Source: Pseudooceanicola batsensis HTCC2597 (lineage in GTDB: Bacteria > Pseudomonadota > Alphaproteobacteria > Rhodobacterales > Rhodobacteraceae). From it: a DNA stretch of 64,000 nucleotides. Shown here one piece after another: positions 38,701-46,972 of this stretch; within the stretch, counting starts at the first letter, position 1, and each line of letters begins with the position of its first letter. Location: assembly GCF_000152725.1 (NCBI RefSeq), contig NZ_CH724131.1, forward strand, positions 2,565,412-2,629,411, given 5' to 3'. The notes below the pieces were generated by a model, which saw only the letters and a program-made list of their open reading frames with translations, was not told the DNA's origin and searched no databases. The position numbers were made by a program, and so were the translations under genes.

Positions 38701-39097
38701 TCAGAACAGCCCGAGCACGAGGCCGATGATGCCCGGACCCAGGACCGCATAGCCCCCGTCCAGCAGGGTCAGAGCGGGCTTCCGGTTGGCATAGGCATAG
38801 TTCATCGCGATCCAGGGCGTGATGAAGAAGGCGCCCACGCCGAGACCCGAAACCAGCCCCTCCAGCGCACCGTCGATTCCGGCCATGACGAAGATGTGCC
38901 GCATCATGCCGGGCCACCAGGATCATCGCGATGCCCGAGATGACGAAGGGCAGGACCGATCCGCCGCCGATCGGCTTGCCGGTCTCGTCGACATCGAAAC
39001 CCACGGCCGCGATCCAGGGCCGGGACAGGGTCATGTACCAGACCGCGCCCATGGCGAATCCGGCCAGGGCCGCCACCAGTACCGCAACTATGCCCAT
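38701..39097 (-). pseudogene. DUF1761 membrane protein, frameshifted
   Basis: A small membrane protein of the DUF1761 family whose frame is broken. The first part (from ATG 39,097) reads MGIVAVLVAALAGFAMGAVW then SGIAMILVA. The rest continues in another frame as MMRHIFVMAGIDGALEGLV through ITPWIAMNYAYANRKP, the family's C-terminal hallmark, ending at 38,701. Dropping one C from the GGCCCGG run around 38,910 would rejoin the two parts into a 131-residue protein (Val-Ala-Gly-Met-Met-Arg-His). This is either a real frameshift or a sequencing error. Function of the family is unknown. Confidence 0.8.
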
Positions 39098-39159
39098 CGG
39101 GTCCTCCGTCCTGCGCGCCCAAAGCAGTCTAGGACACGGAACCCGGTCTTGCCCAGAGG

Positions 39160-39573
39160 TTACAGACCGGCCATCCTGCAGATGACCCGCCACTCGGCCT
39201 CTTCGACCGGCTGGACCGACAGGCGCGAATTCTTCACCAGCACCATCCCGGCCAGCTCCGGCGTCGCCTTGATCTGGTCGAGCGTGACGGGCGTCGGAAC
39301 GGGCTCGACCGCGCGGATATCCACGCACTCCCATCTCTCGTCATCGGTGGTGCTGTCGGGATGCGCTTCGGCGCAGACCTCGACGATGCCGACGATCTCG
39401 CGCGTCTTCTGCGAGTGGTAGAAGAACCCGCGGTCGCCCAGCTTCATCTCGCGCATGAAGTTCCGCGCCTGGTAGTTGCGGACGCCGTCCCATTCCTCGC
39501 CCGCCGCGCCCTTAGCGACCTGATCCCCCCAGGACCAGGTGTCCGGTTCGGATTTGAACAGCCAGTAGCGCAT
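39160..39573 (-). CDS. EVE-domain protein
   Basis: A 137-residue EVE (PUA-like) domain protein: YWLFKSEPDTWSWGDQVAKG at the start, WDGVRNYQARNFMREMKLGD, FFYHSQKTREIVGIVEV, and a C-terminal LVKNSRLSVQPVEEAEW. EVE domains bind modified bases in DNA or RNA. The gene starts at ATG 39,573, overlapping the YciI stop by 1 base (TGATG), and so belongs to the tsaD-gpsA-yciI-EVE run. Confidence 0.92.
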   Translation of the reverse strand: MRYWLFKSEPDTWSWGDQVAKGAAGEEWDGVRNYQARNFMREMKLGDRGFFYHSQKTREIVGIVEVCAEAHPDSTTDDERWECVDIRAVEPVPTPVTLDQIKATPELAGMVLVKNSRLSVQPVEEAEWRVICRMAGL

Positions 39574-39845
39574 CAGCCGATCACCCGTTTCCAGGGTTTC
39601 AGGGTGACACTCTCGAAGAGACCGGCGCGGGCATAGGGATCGCCCTCGGCCCAGGCGCTCGCGGCGGCCGCGTCCTCGACATCGAGAATGACGAGGGACC
39701 CGCACATCTCGCCCGCATCGTCCAGGATCGGGCCGGCCTGCGCGACCACCCCGGTCTCCTCGACATAGGCGAGATGCGCCGCGCGGTTTTGATTCCGCAC
39801 GTCCAGCGCGCCGGGTTTGTCATGCGCCATCAGGGCAAACAGCAT
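39573..39845 (-). CDS. YciI-family protein
   Basis: A 90-residue YciI-like ferredoxin-fold protein. MLFALMAHDKPGALDVRNQN and RAAHLAYVEETGVVAQAGPI carry the conserved His, and the C-terminal half has EGDPYARAGLFESVTLKPWK, where the Asp-Pro is typical. The catalytic role of the family is uncertain. It lies 1 base downstream of gpsA and overlaps the EVE gene. Confidence 0.9.
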   Translation of the reverse strand: MLFALMAHDKPGALDVRNQNRAAHLAYVEETGVVAQAGPILDDAGEMCGSLVILDVEDAAAASAWAEGDPYARAGLFESVTLKPWKRVIG

Positions 39846-39846
39846 C

Positions 39847-40803
39847 CTATTCCTCCTTCAGCGGCCGCGACAGGAGGTCGGTCATCGCCTCCTTCACCGT
39901 CCGCGACCCGTCGATCAGCCCAACGACAGCATCCGTGATGGGCATGTCAAGCCGCATGGCCCGCGCCCGGGCCTGCAACGCGCGGGCCGTCGCCGCGCCT
40001 TCGACCGTGACCGAGGGATCGAAGGGTGCGCCTTCGCCGATCGACAGGCCGTAGCGATAGTTGCGCGACAGCCGCGAGGTGCAGGTCAGGGTCAGATCGC
40101 CGAACCCCGACAGCCCGGCCAGAGTTTCCGCCCGCGCCCCGATGGCCAGGGCCATGCGCAGCATCTCGGCATAGCCCCGGGTCATCAGCGCGGCGCGGGC
40201 GCTTTCGCCCAGCCCGGCCCCGATGGCGGCGCCACAGGCGATGGCCATGACGTTCTTGACCGCGCCGCCGATCTCGGCCCCCGGCACATCCACCGTGCGA
40301 TAGAGCCTGATATTGGCGGTGGTCAGGGTTGTCTGCAGGTCGCGCCCCGTATCGTCATCGTCGCAGGCGAGCGTCAGCGCCGTGGGCAGGCCCTTGGCGA
40401 TATCCTGCGCGAAGGACGGGCCGGTCAGGATCGCGGCGCGGGCGCCGGGGCGCACATCGCCGATCACCTGGACCGGGCTGAGCCGCGAGGTCAGTTCGAT
40501 CCCCTTGCAGCAGGCGACCAGCGGGCGGGCGCCGAAATCGGGCAGATCCTGCAACGCCGCGCGAAGCTTCTGCATAGGAACCGCCAGCAGGACCGGCCCC
40601 TCGGGCAGGGACTCTACGTCCCCGGTGACCTTCAGCGCGTCGGGAAAGCCGAGGTCCGGCAGTCTCGCCGCGTTTTCGCGGGTTGCCGACATGGCGGCGA
40701 CCTGCGCCGCGTCGCGGGCCCAGAGCGTGACCTCGGACCCGTCCCGCGCCAGCGAGATGGCCAGCGCCGTACCGAATGCCCCTGCGCCGATAACGGATGT
40801 CAT
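39847..40803 (-). CDS. gpsA: NAD(P)-dependent glycerol-3-phosphate dehydrogenase
   Basis: GpsA, 318 residues, which reduces dihydroxyacetone phosphate to sn-glycerol 3-phosphate for phospholipids. It starts [20 protein letters not shown], the GxGxxG nucleotide loop. [20 protein letters not shown], the catalytic Lys in [19 protein letters not shown], and [20 protein letters not shown] follow. ATG 40,803 sits inside the tsaD stop (ATGA); the tsaD-gpsA pair is conserved in alphaproteobacteria. Confidence 0.97.
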   Translation of the reverse strand: MTSVIGAGAFGTALAISLARDGSEVTLWARDAAQVAAMSATRENAARLPDLGFPDALKVTGDVESLPEGPVLLAVPMQKLRAALQDLPDFGARPLVACCKGIELTSRLSPVQVIGDVRPGARAAILTGPSFAQDIAKGLPTALTLACDDDDTGRDLQTTLTTANIRLYRTVDVPGAEIGGAVKNVMAIACGAAIGAGLGESARAALMTRGYAEMLRMALAIGARAETLAGLSGFGDLTLTCTSRLSRNYRYGLSIGEGAPFDPSVTVEGAATARALQARARAMRLDMPITDAVVGLIDGSRTVKEAMTDLLSRPLKEE

Positions 40804-41891
40804 GCTTTCGGTCCCTTCTTTCCGCTGCCCAGCATCCCCGCCCGCCCGGCATCCAGCGGCCAGCGCGGACGTGCCGCCAGGTCCATCGCATCCTGTCGCC
40901 CGGCCGCGAACCGTTCGAGACCGGCATAGGCGATCATCGCGCCGTTGTCGGTGCAAAGCGACAGGGGCGGCGCCGTGAACCGCACGCCAAGGGTGTCGCA
41001 AACAGTCTCGAGACCGGCACGAACGGCCCTGTTCGCCGCGACGCCGCCCGCCACCGACAACACCGGGTCACCCGGCGCGTCGTCAAGGTAGAGCGCCAGC
41101 GCCCGGCGGGTCTTTTCCGCCAGCACGTCGACCGCCGCCGCCTGGAACCCGGCACAGAGATCCGCGCGGTCCCGGGCCGTCAGGCGGTTGCCCTCCATCA
41201 CCGTGTCCCGCATTCGCAGCACCGCGGTCTTCAGCCCCGAGAAGGACATGTCGCAGCCCTCGCGGTCCAGCAGGGGCCGCGGGAACCGGAACCGCGCGGG
41301 ATCGCCGCGCGCGGCCTCGGCCTCGACCGATGGTCCGCCGGGCTGGGGCAGGGCCAGCAGCCGCGCCGTCTTGTCGAATGCCTCGCCGGGGGCATCGTCT
41401 ATCGTGCCGCCCAGCCGGTCGAACCGGTCGCAGCCGCGTACCAGGATGAACTGGCAGTGTCCGCCCGAGACCAGCAGCGTGAGATAGGGATAGCCGATCC
41501 CGTCGGTCAGCCGCGAGGTCAGGGCATGGCCCGCAAGGTGGTTCACCCCCACGAGCGGAAGCCCGGCGCCCGCCGCGATGCCCTTGGCGCACATCACGCC
41601 CGACATCACGCCGCCGATCAGCCCGGGGCCGGCGGTCACCGCGATGGCGTCGATCTCGGTGAGCCGGACGCCGGCCTTGGCCAGGGCGTGTTCGGCCACC
41701 ACGTCGATCCGCTCGGCATGGGCGCGCGCGGCGATTTCCGGCACCACGCCGCCGAACGCCTCGTGCAGGGAATTCTGTCCCTCGACCACCGACGACAGGA
41801 TGGTCGCCGCGCCCGGCACCCCGCGCACCACTGCCGCCCCGGTATCGTCGCAGGAGCTTTCCAGCCCGAGGATCGTGAAGCTGCGCGTCAT
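40800..41891 (-). CDS. tsaD: TsaD, tRNA t6A37 threonylcarbamoyltransferase
   Basis: TsaD (Gcp/YgjD), 363 residues, which transfers threonylcarbamoyl to A37 of ANN-decoding tRNAs. It has [15 protein letters not shown] at the N-terminus, the iron-binding [13 protein letters not shown] and [12 protein letters not shown] histidines, VSGGHCQF, and [16 protein letters not shown]. The tail ends at a basic stretch. It is first in the minus-strand run tsaD-gpsA-yciI-EVE and is divergent from hemD across 72 bp. Confidence 0.97.
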   Translation of the reverse strand: MTRSFTILGLESSCDDTGAAVVRGVPGAATILSSVVEGQNSLHEAFGGVVPEIAARAHAERIDVVAEHALAKAGVRLTEIDAIAVTAGPGLIGGVMSGVMCAKGIAAGAGLPLVGVNHLAGHALTSRLTDGIGYPYLTLLVSGGHCQFILVRGCDRFDRLGGTIDDAPGEAFDKTARLLALPQPGGPSVEAEAARGDPARFRFPRPLLDREGCDMSFSGLKTAVLRMRDTVMEGNRLTARDRADLCAGFQAAAVDVLAEKTRRALALYLDDAPGDPVLSVAGGVAANRAVRAGLETVCDTLGVRFTAPPLSLCTDNGAMIAYAGLERFAAGRQDAMDLAARPRWPLDAGRAGMLGSGKKGPKA

Positions 41892-41963
41892 CTGCCCGCC
41901 GATTGCATGAAGGATCGTCCGGAGGTAACACCGCGGGACCCCCGAAACAATGGCGAGGCCCGG

Positions 41964-42665
41964 ATGCGCCCGACCATCCTGATGACCCGCCCGGACCCCG
42001 ACGGGGCGGAAACGGCCCGGGACCTGGCACGGCTGACCGGGCTGACGGTCGCGCGAAGCCCGCTTCTCGCCATCCGCCCGGCGGCGCGTCTGCCCGACAC
42101 CGGCGGCGCCGGTCGGCTGATCTTTACCTCACGCAATGCCGTGCGAGCCTATCGCGACCTCGGAGGAGAGCCGAAACCCGCGATCTGCGTGGGCGAGGCG
42201 ACCGCCGCCGAAGCCCGCCGCATCGGCTGCCGCGCGCACGCCATGGGCGGCGATGCCGAGGCGATGGTCGGCGCGATCCTTGCCGACCCGCCCGCGGACC
42301 CCATGATCCACCTGCGCGGCGCCCATGCCCGCGGCGACGTCGCGTCGCGCCTCGCCGCCGCCGGTCTCTCGGTGACCGAGGCCGTGATCTACTCTCAGGA
42401 CCTTCTCGATCTCACCTCCCGGGCGCGGGCGCTGCTGGACGGATCCGCACCGGTGATCGTGCCTCTCTATTCCCCGCGGACGGCCGCGCGCTTCGCCGCA
42501 CTGGCAAACCCCCGTGCACCGCTCTATCTCGTATCTCTCAGCGCCGCGGTGAATGAGGCGGCGCAGCGTTTGGATACGGCTGTCCGAAGCGTCGCGGACA
42601 GGCCCGATGCGGAGGCCTTGACCCGGGCGACAATTGCGGCAGTGCAGCGGGTTGAGGCGATGTGA
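41964..42665 (+). CDS. hemD: Uroporphyrinogen-III synthase
   Basis: HemD, 233 residues, which closes hydroxymethylbilane to uroporphyrinogen III in heme synthesis. Sequence conservation in this family is low; the support is the N-terminal [51 protein letters not shown], and the second-domain [12 protein letters not shown] pattern, plus its place before mic60 and hemY. ATG 41,964 follows GCGAGG; an in-frame ATG at 41,907 is a weaker alternative. Confidence 0.9.
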   Translation: MRPTILMTRPDPDGAETARDLARLTGLTVARSPLLAIRPAARLPDTGGAGRLIFTSRNAVRAYRDLGGEPKPAICVGEATAAEARRIGCRAHAMGGDAEAMVGAILADPPADPMIHLRGAHARGDVASRLAAAGLSVTEAVIYSQDLLDLTSRARALLDGSAPVIVPLYSPRTAARFAALANPRAPLYLVSLSAAVNEAAQRLDTAVRSVADRPDAEALTRATIAAVQRVEAM

Positions 42666-42725
42666 CGTGCGGATTAAGGTGCCCGTGCTGCATTTGCAAA
42701 GCAGGGATTCGAAAGGACTATTTGC

Positions 42726-44000
42726 GTGGCTGACAAATCAGACCCCCGGAAAGCCCCGGATGAAGATCCGAAGCCGGAGACCGAGGAAACCCTGCCTTCC
42801 CCGGACCAGCCGGACGATGCCACGGAGGATTCGGTCCCCGATAGTAAACCTGACGATCGCGCCGAGAGCGGCGAGCTGACGGAGTCCGACCTGGCGGACC
42901 CGCAGGATACGCTTGCGGCCGTAGCGGCCGAGGCCGATCCTGTTTCCGAACCCGAACCCGAACCCGAACCCGAACCCGAACCCGAACCCGAACCCGAACC
43001 CGAACCCGCAGCGGCAGCCACCGCAGAGCCGACCATCAGAGAGGTCGTGGTCGAGCAGCGCGGAGGCTTCTTGCCGCTGCTCCTGGGCGGTATCCTGGCC
43101 GCGGCGATCGGATATATCGCCGCGCTCGCGATGGGGGGCGGTCTGCCGATCGCGGGCTTCGATCGGAGCGGCGAACTGCACGAGCGTCTCGACGCGCAGG
43201 AACAGGCGCTCTCCGATCTCGAGGCGGCGATGCCCGCCCCGGCCGATCTGGGGCCGGTCGAGTCCGCGCTGGACGACAGCAACGCGACCGTTTCCGGCCT
43301 GTCCGAACGGCTCGACAACCTCGCGTCGCAGGTATCCGGGATCGAGGCCCGCATTGCCGAGCTGGAAAAACGGCCCATCAGCGAAGGCGTCTCCGAGACG
43401 GCGATCCAGGCCTACGAGGACGAACTTGCCCGGCTTCAGGACTCCATGCGCCAGCAGCGCGAAGAGGTCGAGGCGCTGGTGGCCGAGGCCCAGCAGATGG
43501 AGGTCGAGGCCGCCGCCCGCAGCGCGGAAAGCCGCGCCCGCGCCGCCCTGACGCGCATACTCTCGGCCATCGACAGCGGCGAAGCCTATGCCGATCCCCT
43601 TGAGGAGCTGCGCGCCACCGGCATGGAGATCCCGGAGGGACTCGAGGCTGGCGCCGACGGCGTTCCCACCCTTGCAGAGCTGCGCGAGGCCTTCCCGCCG
43701 GCCGCACGCGATGCGCTCGCCACGACGCGGGGCGACGGCAATGCCTCGGTCGGCGACTTCTTCAGGACGCAACTCGGCATCCGGTCGCTCGAGCCGCAGG
43801 AGGGGGACACCCCCGACGCCATCCTCTCGCGGGCCGAAGCGGCGGCGACCGGGGGCGATCTTACGGCCGCACTGGACGAGATCGCCGCGCTACCCGAAGA
43901 GGCGCAGGCCGCACTTTCCGACTGGACCGAGATGGCGCGCGCCCGGCTGGCCGCGCTCGGGGCCGCGAATGGTCTGATGACCGAACTGAATTCGAACTGA
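42726..44000 (+). CDS. Mitofilin/Mic60-like inner-membrane protein
   Basis: A 424-residue bacterial Mic60 (mitofilin) homologue. The N-terminal 110 residues are acidic, disordered and contain a Glu-Pro repeat. One membrane helix follows (about residues 118-137, GFLPLLLGGILAAAIGYIAA), then a long coiled coil (about residues 150-265), and a C-terminal mitofilin-like domain ending with ALSDWTEMARARLAALGAAN. Bacterial Mic60 shapes intracytoplasmic membranes. It starts with GTG at 42,726. In alphaproteobacteria mic60 lies between hemD and hemY, exactly as here. Confidence 0.88.
   Translation: MADKSDPRKAPDEDPKPETEETLPSPDQPDDATEDSVPDSKPDDRAESGELTESDLADPQDTLAAVAAEADPVSEPEPEPEPEPEPEPEPEPEPAAAATAEPTIREVVVEQRGGFLPLLLGGILAAAIGYIAALAMGGGLPIAGFDRSGELHERLDAQEQALSDLEAAMPAPADLGPVESALDDSNATVSGLSERLDNLASQVSGIEARIAELEKRPISEGVSETAIQAYEDELARLQDSMRQQREEVEALVAEAQQMEVEAAARSAESRARAALTRILSAIDSGEAYADPLEELRATGMEIPEGLEAGADGVPTLAELREAFPPAARDALATTRGDGNASVGDFFRTQLGIRSLEPQEGDTPDAILSRAEAAATGGDLTAALDEIAALPEEAQAALSDWTEMARARLAALGAANGLMTELNSN
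42948..43007 (+). repeat. ten-copy GAACCC hexamer repeat in mic60
   Basis: Ten perfect tandem GAACCC units encode (Glu-Pro)10 in the disordered N-terminal arm of the Mic60-like protein. Copy number of such a repeat can change by slippage without breaking the frame. Confidence 0.95.
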
Positions 44001-44012
44001 GGAAGGCCGCCG

Positions 44013-45521
44013 ATGCTCTGGTCCCTAGTCAAGATTATCGTATTCGTCGCACTGGTGGCCGCCGCGACGCTCGGCGCCAGCTATCTGCTCGATATGCAGG
44101 GCGGTGTCCTGATCGCCATGGGCGGGATCGAGATCAACCTGACCCCGATCAAGGCCGTGATCGCCGCCGTCCTGCTGGTCCTGGCCGTCTGGCTGTTCCT
44201 CAAGCTCTTCGGATTGCTGATCGCGCTGCTGCGCTTCATCAACGGCGACGAAACCGCCCTGTCGCGCTATTTCGACCGCAACCGCGAGCGCAAGGGCTAC
44301 GAGGCCCTCAGCGACGGGCTGATGGCCCTGGCGTCGGGCGAAGGCCGCCGCGCCATGTCCAAGGCCTCGCGGGCCGAGCGGTTCCTCGACCGGCCCGACC
44401 TGACCACGCTGCTGACCGCCCAGGCGGCCGAGATGGTGGGCGACAAGGACAAGGCCGAGGCCGCCTACAAGAAGCTTCTCTCCGACGACCGCACCCGCTT
44501 TGTCGGCGTGCGGGGCATCATGAAGCAGAAACTGGCCGCGGGCGACACCGACACGGCCTTGGCGCTGGCCGAAAAGGCCTTTGCCATCAAGCCCGGCCAC
44601 GAAGAGGTGCAGGATACGCTGCTGCGGCTGCAGGCCCAGAGGTCCGACTGGAAGGGGGCCCGCGCCACGCTCAAGGCCAAGCTGCGCCACGGCAACCTGC
44701 CGCGCGACGTGCACCGCCGCCGCGATGCCGTCCTGGCCCTGTCCGAGGCCAAGGGCGTCTTTTCCGAAGATGGCACGATCGAATCCCGCGAGGCGGCGAT
44801 CGAGGCGAACAAACTCTCGCCCGACCTGATCCCGGCCGCGGTTATGGCTGCCAGGAGCTATATCGACCAGGGTCAGAAGCGCTATGCCGCCCGGGTGCTG
44901 AAAAAGGCATGGGAGGCCGCGCCGCATCCGGATCTCGCCGCCGCCTTCGCCGAGATCGAGCCGGACGAAACCCCGCAAGAGCGGCTGAAGCGCTTTCAGC
45001 AGCTGGTCAAGTCCGCCCCCAACCATCGGGAATCGCGCCTTCTGATGGCCGAGCTGAACATCGCGGCCGAGGATTTCCCCGAGGCGCGCCGCGCGCTCGG
45101 CGATCTGGCCTCGGAGAACCCCGACGCCCGGACGCTGACGATCATGGCGGCCATCGAACGCGGCGAGGGCGCGCCGGACGCCATCGTCAAGGGCTGGCTG
45201 GCCCGCGCCGTCTCGGCCCCGCGCGGCCCGCAATGGACCTGCGAGAACTGTCACCACATCCACGCCCACTGGCAGCCGATCTGCGACAACTGCGGCGCCT
45301 TCGACACCCTGGCCTGGAAGACGCCCCCCATGGGCGAGGCGCAGGCTCCGGTCGGCACCGCCATGCTGCCCCTGATCGTCGGCCAGATCGAGGACTGGGG
45401 CGCCGACGCGCCGGACCGTCCGGACCGCGAGGATGAGGACATGCCGTCCTCCGAACCGGAGGACGCGGAAATCCTGCCCTCGGATCCACCGTCACAAGAG
45501 CCGGAAAAGCCGAAAGAATAG
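44013..45521 (+). CDS. hemY: HemY-type TPR membrane protein
   Basis: HemY (N-terminal HemY family, not protoporphyrinogen oxidase), 502 residues. Two membrane helices lie within residues 5-75. TPR-like helical repeats cover about residues 100-390 (for example LTAQAAEMVGDKDKAEAAYK and ALAEKAFAIKPGHEEVQDTL). A C-terminal zinc-ribbon-like CxxC pair, CENCHHIHAHWQPICDNCG, is seen near residues 410-428, followed by an acidic, proline-rich tail. It is 12 bases after mic60. The role in tetrapyrrole metabolism is inferred from its constant linkage to hemD. Confidence 0.9.
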   Translation: MLWSLVKIIVFVALVAAATLGASYLLDMQGGVLIAMGGIEINLTPIKAVIAAVLLVLAVWLFLKLFGLLIALLRFINGDETALSRYFDRNRERKGYEALSDGLMALASGEGRRAMSKASRAERFLDRPDLTTLLTAQAAEMVGDKDKAEAAYKKLLSDDRTRFVGVRGIMKQKLAAGDTDTALALAEKAFAIKPGHEEVQDTLLRLQAQRSDWKGARATLKAKLRHGNLPRDVHRRRDAVLALSEAKGVFSEDGTIESREAAIEANKLSPDLIPAAVMAARSYIDQGQKRYAARVLKKAWEAAPHPDLAAAFAEIEPDETPQERLKRFQQLVKSAPNHRESRLLMAELNIAAEDFPEARRALGDLASENPDARTLTIMAAIERGEGAPDAIVKGWLARAVSAPRGPQWTCENCHHIHAHWQPICDNCGAFDTLAWKTPPMGEAQAPVGTAMLPLIVGQIEDWGADAPDRPDREDEDMPSSEPEDAEILPSDPPSQEPEKPKE

Positions 45522-45566
45522 GTCTTTCCCTGTGCGGATCGGGGTGCTATAGCCCCGCTCCACGGG

Positions 45567-45642
45567 GCCGCTGTAGCTCAGCTGGTAGAGCACGTCATTC
45601 GTAATGATGGGGTCGGGGGTTCGAGTCCCTTCAGCGGCACCA
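45567..45642 (+). tRNA. tRNA-Thr (anticodon CGT)
   Basis: A 76-base tRNA with encoded CCA. The acceptor stem pairs GCCGCTG with CAGCGGC. The D arm is GCTC...GAGC, the anticodon loop TTCGTAA has anticodon CGT (reads ACG, Thr), and the T loop is TTCGAGT. It lies 45 bp after hemY. About 210 bp downstream begins the Tn7-like element, so the gene is a candidate attachment landmark. Confidence 0.95.
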
Positions 45643-45823
45643 CTTTTCCCTCGTAAAGAAGCCGAGACACCCGGAAAAATCCGCAATACAAGGCGTTCGC
45701 GTTATGCCGGGCGTCCGATGCCGAGATCCGGAACCCGGAGGGCCTCCAAAAAGCTCTTCGAGAGGCCGACGAGGCAACCCTCGGATGAGGTGAGATAGGT
45801 CACCTGACCACGCAGCGACGCCG

Positions 45824-45876
45824 CGAAAAACTACGCGCGCGCCTACAACCAATGTAGGGGCGAGGATAATTTTTCG
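45824..45876. repeat. back-to-back Tn7-like transposon ends with 5-bp spacer
   Basis: Two outward-facing 24-base ends flank ACCAA (45,848-45,852). Read outward, both begin TGTAGG, have GCG at the same place and finish with TTTTTCG at the same distance; 19 of 24 positions agree without gaps. The right copy (45,853-45,876) is the start of the tniQ-side element; the left copy (45,824-45,847) would be the right end of another element, now reduced to at most about 205 bp between it and tRNA-Thr. A 5-bp spacer is the target duplication size of the Tn7 family. Confidence 0.75.
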
Positions 45877-45955
45877 TCAGACATTCATAAAAAGTAGTCA
45901 GTTAGCCGGAGACGCGCGATCACATTTTTTCGCGTCGCGCGCGCATATTTTTTCG
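45853..45955 (+). repeat. tRNA-proximal transposon end with repeated transposase-binding motifs
   Basis: After the terminal TGTAGGGGCG come three direct copies of an ATNNTTTTTCG-like motif: 45,866-45,876 (ATAATTTTTCG), 45,922-45,932 (ACATTTTTTCG) and 45,945-45,955 (ATATTTTTTCG), the last two followed by GC-rich GCGTCGCGC / CCGTGCGCC. The layout of terminal TGT-G-rich followed by spaced about 20-bp motifs resembles Tn7 ends, where TnsB binds. From here to the kptA start at 46,080 there is no gene. Confidence 0.7.
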
Positions 45956-46079
45956 CCGTGCGCCCGTGGCCGAAATCGGCAGAAAACATAGAGATTCGCC
46001 TGCTTTTTCATTAAGATAAGGAGATGACGCCGCCGCGCCCGCGGACCCGTCGCAGGCCAGGCCATTTGGGAAGATTGAT

Positions 46080-46619
46080 GTGTCTCGGGAGAGCCGATTT
46101 CTAAGCCTGATACTCCGACACAAGCCGGAAGAGGTTGGCTTGAAATTGGGTCCGGGAGGGTGGGTCCGGATCGATGAGCTTCTCGTCGCCATGAAGCGCG
46201 CGGGGCGGAGACTCACTCGAGATCATCTGATCGAGATCGTCGAGCAAAACGACAAGAAGCGCTTCACGATTTCCTCGGATGGCGAACGAATCAGAGCTGC
46301 GCAAGGCCATTCGCTTGACGTCGACCTTGGTTTGCCAGCCCAAGACCCACCCGATGAACTGTTCCACGGGACCGCTCGCGCCCATCTTGACGAGATCTTC
46401 TCCGCGGGCATCATACCGGGACGCAGACGGCTGGTTCACCTGAGTGTTGACATAGCCACCGCACTGACCGTTGGCGGGCGCCATGGGAAGCCGGTTGTTC
46501 TAACCGTTGCCGCGAAGGCTATGCACCAAGATGGCCACAAGTTTTACCGGGCGGACAACGGGGTCTGGCTCACTGACCATGTGCCCACAAGTTACTTGTC
46601 CTTTGCGACTATCCGATAA
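46080..46619 (+). CDS. kptA: KptA/Tpt1 RNA 2'-phosphotransferase
   Basis: KptA, 179 residues. Tpt1-family enzymes move an internal RNA 2'-phosphate to NAD+, making ADP-ribose 1'',2''-cyclic phosphate; in yeast this finishes tRNA splicing, while its bacterial purpose is unclear. The sequence has SLILRHKPEEVGLKLGPGGW with the catalytic Arg13-His14 pair, KKRFTISSDGERIRAAQGHS, LFHGTARAHLDEIFSAGI and a C-terminal GVWLTDHVPTSYL. All expected active-site residues appear present. It starts at GTG 46,080 (the ATG two bases earlier is out of frame). It lies within the transposon, in the opposite direction to the transposition genes. Confidence 0.93.
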   Translation: MSRESRFLSLILRHKPEEVGLKLGPGGWVRIDELLVAMKRAGRRLTRDHLIEIVEQNDKKRFTISSDGERIRAAQGHSLDVDLGLPAQDPPDELFHGTARAHLDEIFSAGIIPGRRRLVHLSVDIATALTVGGRHGKPVVLTVAAKAMHQDGHKFYRADNGVWLTDHVPTSYLSFATIR

Positions 46620-46660
46620 GGGGTAGTGAATGTTCTCGTCGCACAAGCGATACGCGCCGG

Positions 46661-46849
46661 TCACTCGGGTTGTCGGTCCAACACCTTCTCAAGAAGTTCC
46701 ATCGGGGCGTTCTCGATTAGTTTCTGAACACGTTCCGGATCGTGTGGACGGTCCCGACCACTCCTCCTGACAACGCGCAAGACGTAGAGGTTGCCGGCTA
46801 TTGCAACGACAACGGCGGTGCTGGAAAGTAGGATCTCGAGGCTGTTCAT
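46661..46849 (-). CDS. small single-span membrane protein
   Basis: A 62-residue predicted protein with one hydrophobic helix (residues about 5-24, EILLSSTAVVVAIAGNLYVL) followed by a charged cytoplasmic tail (RVVRRSGRDRPHDPERVQKL). ATG 46,849 is preceded by GGAGG; an upstream in-frame ATG at 46,927 is possible. It converges with kptA and lies between it and tniQ inside the transposon. No family recognised. Confidence 0.5.
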   Translation of the reverse strand: MNSLEILLSSTAVVVAIAGNLYVLRVVRRSGRDRPHDPERVQKLIENAPMELLEKVLDRQPE

Positions 46850-46972
46850 CTCTTTTGGAACCTCCTGTTGCTCCATACGGCCAAGCGGCCACGGCGCGGA
46901 TTTGCTGCGGGCAAGCAGGTCGTCCACTGATCAATGCGCCACGTGCGACCCACGATGGTGCACAACATCATG

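Noticed and set aside
45567-45642. tRNA-Thr as a tyrosine-integrase attachment site
   Set aside because: No integrase gene and no repeat of the tRNA 3' end were found in the window.
45643-45847. Complete mini-transposon between tRNA-Thr and 45,847
   Set aside because: The right end is convincing, but no TGT-type left end is visible in this stretch; only weak A-run motifs at about 45,675 and 45,748. It is called a remnant instead.
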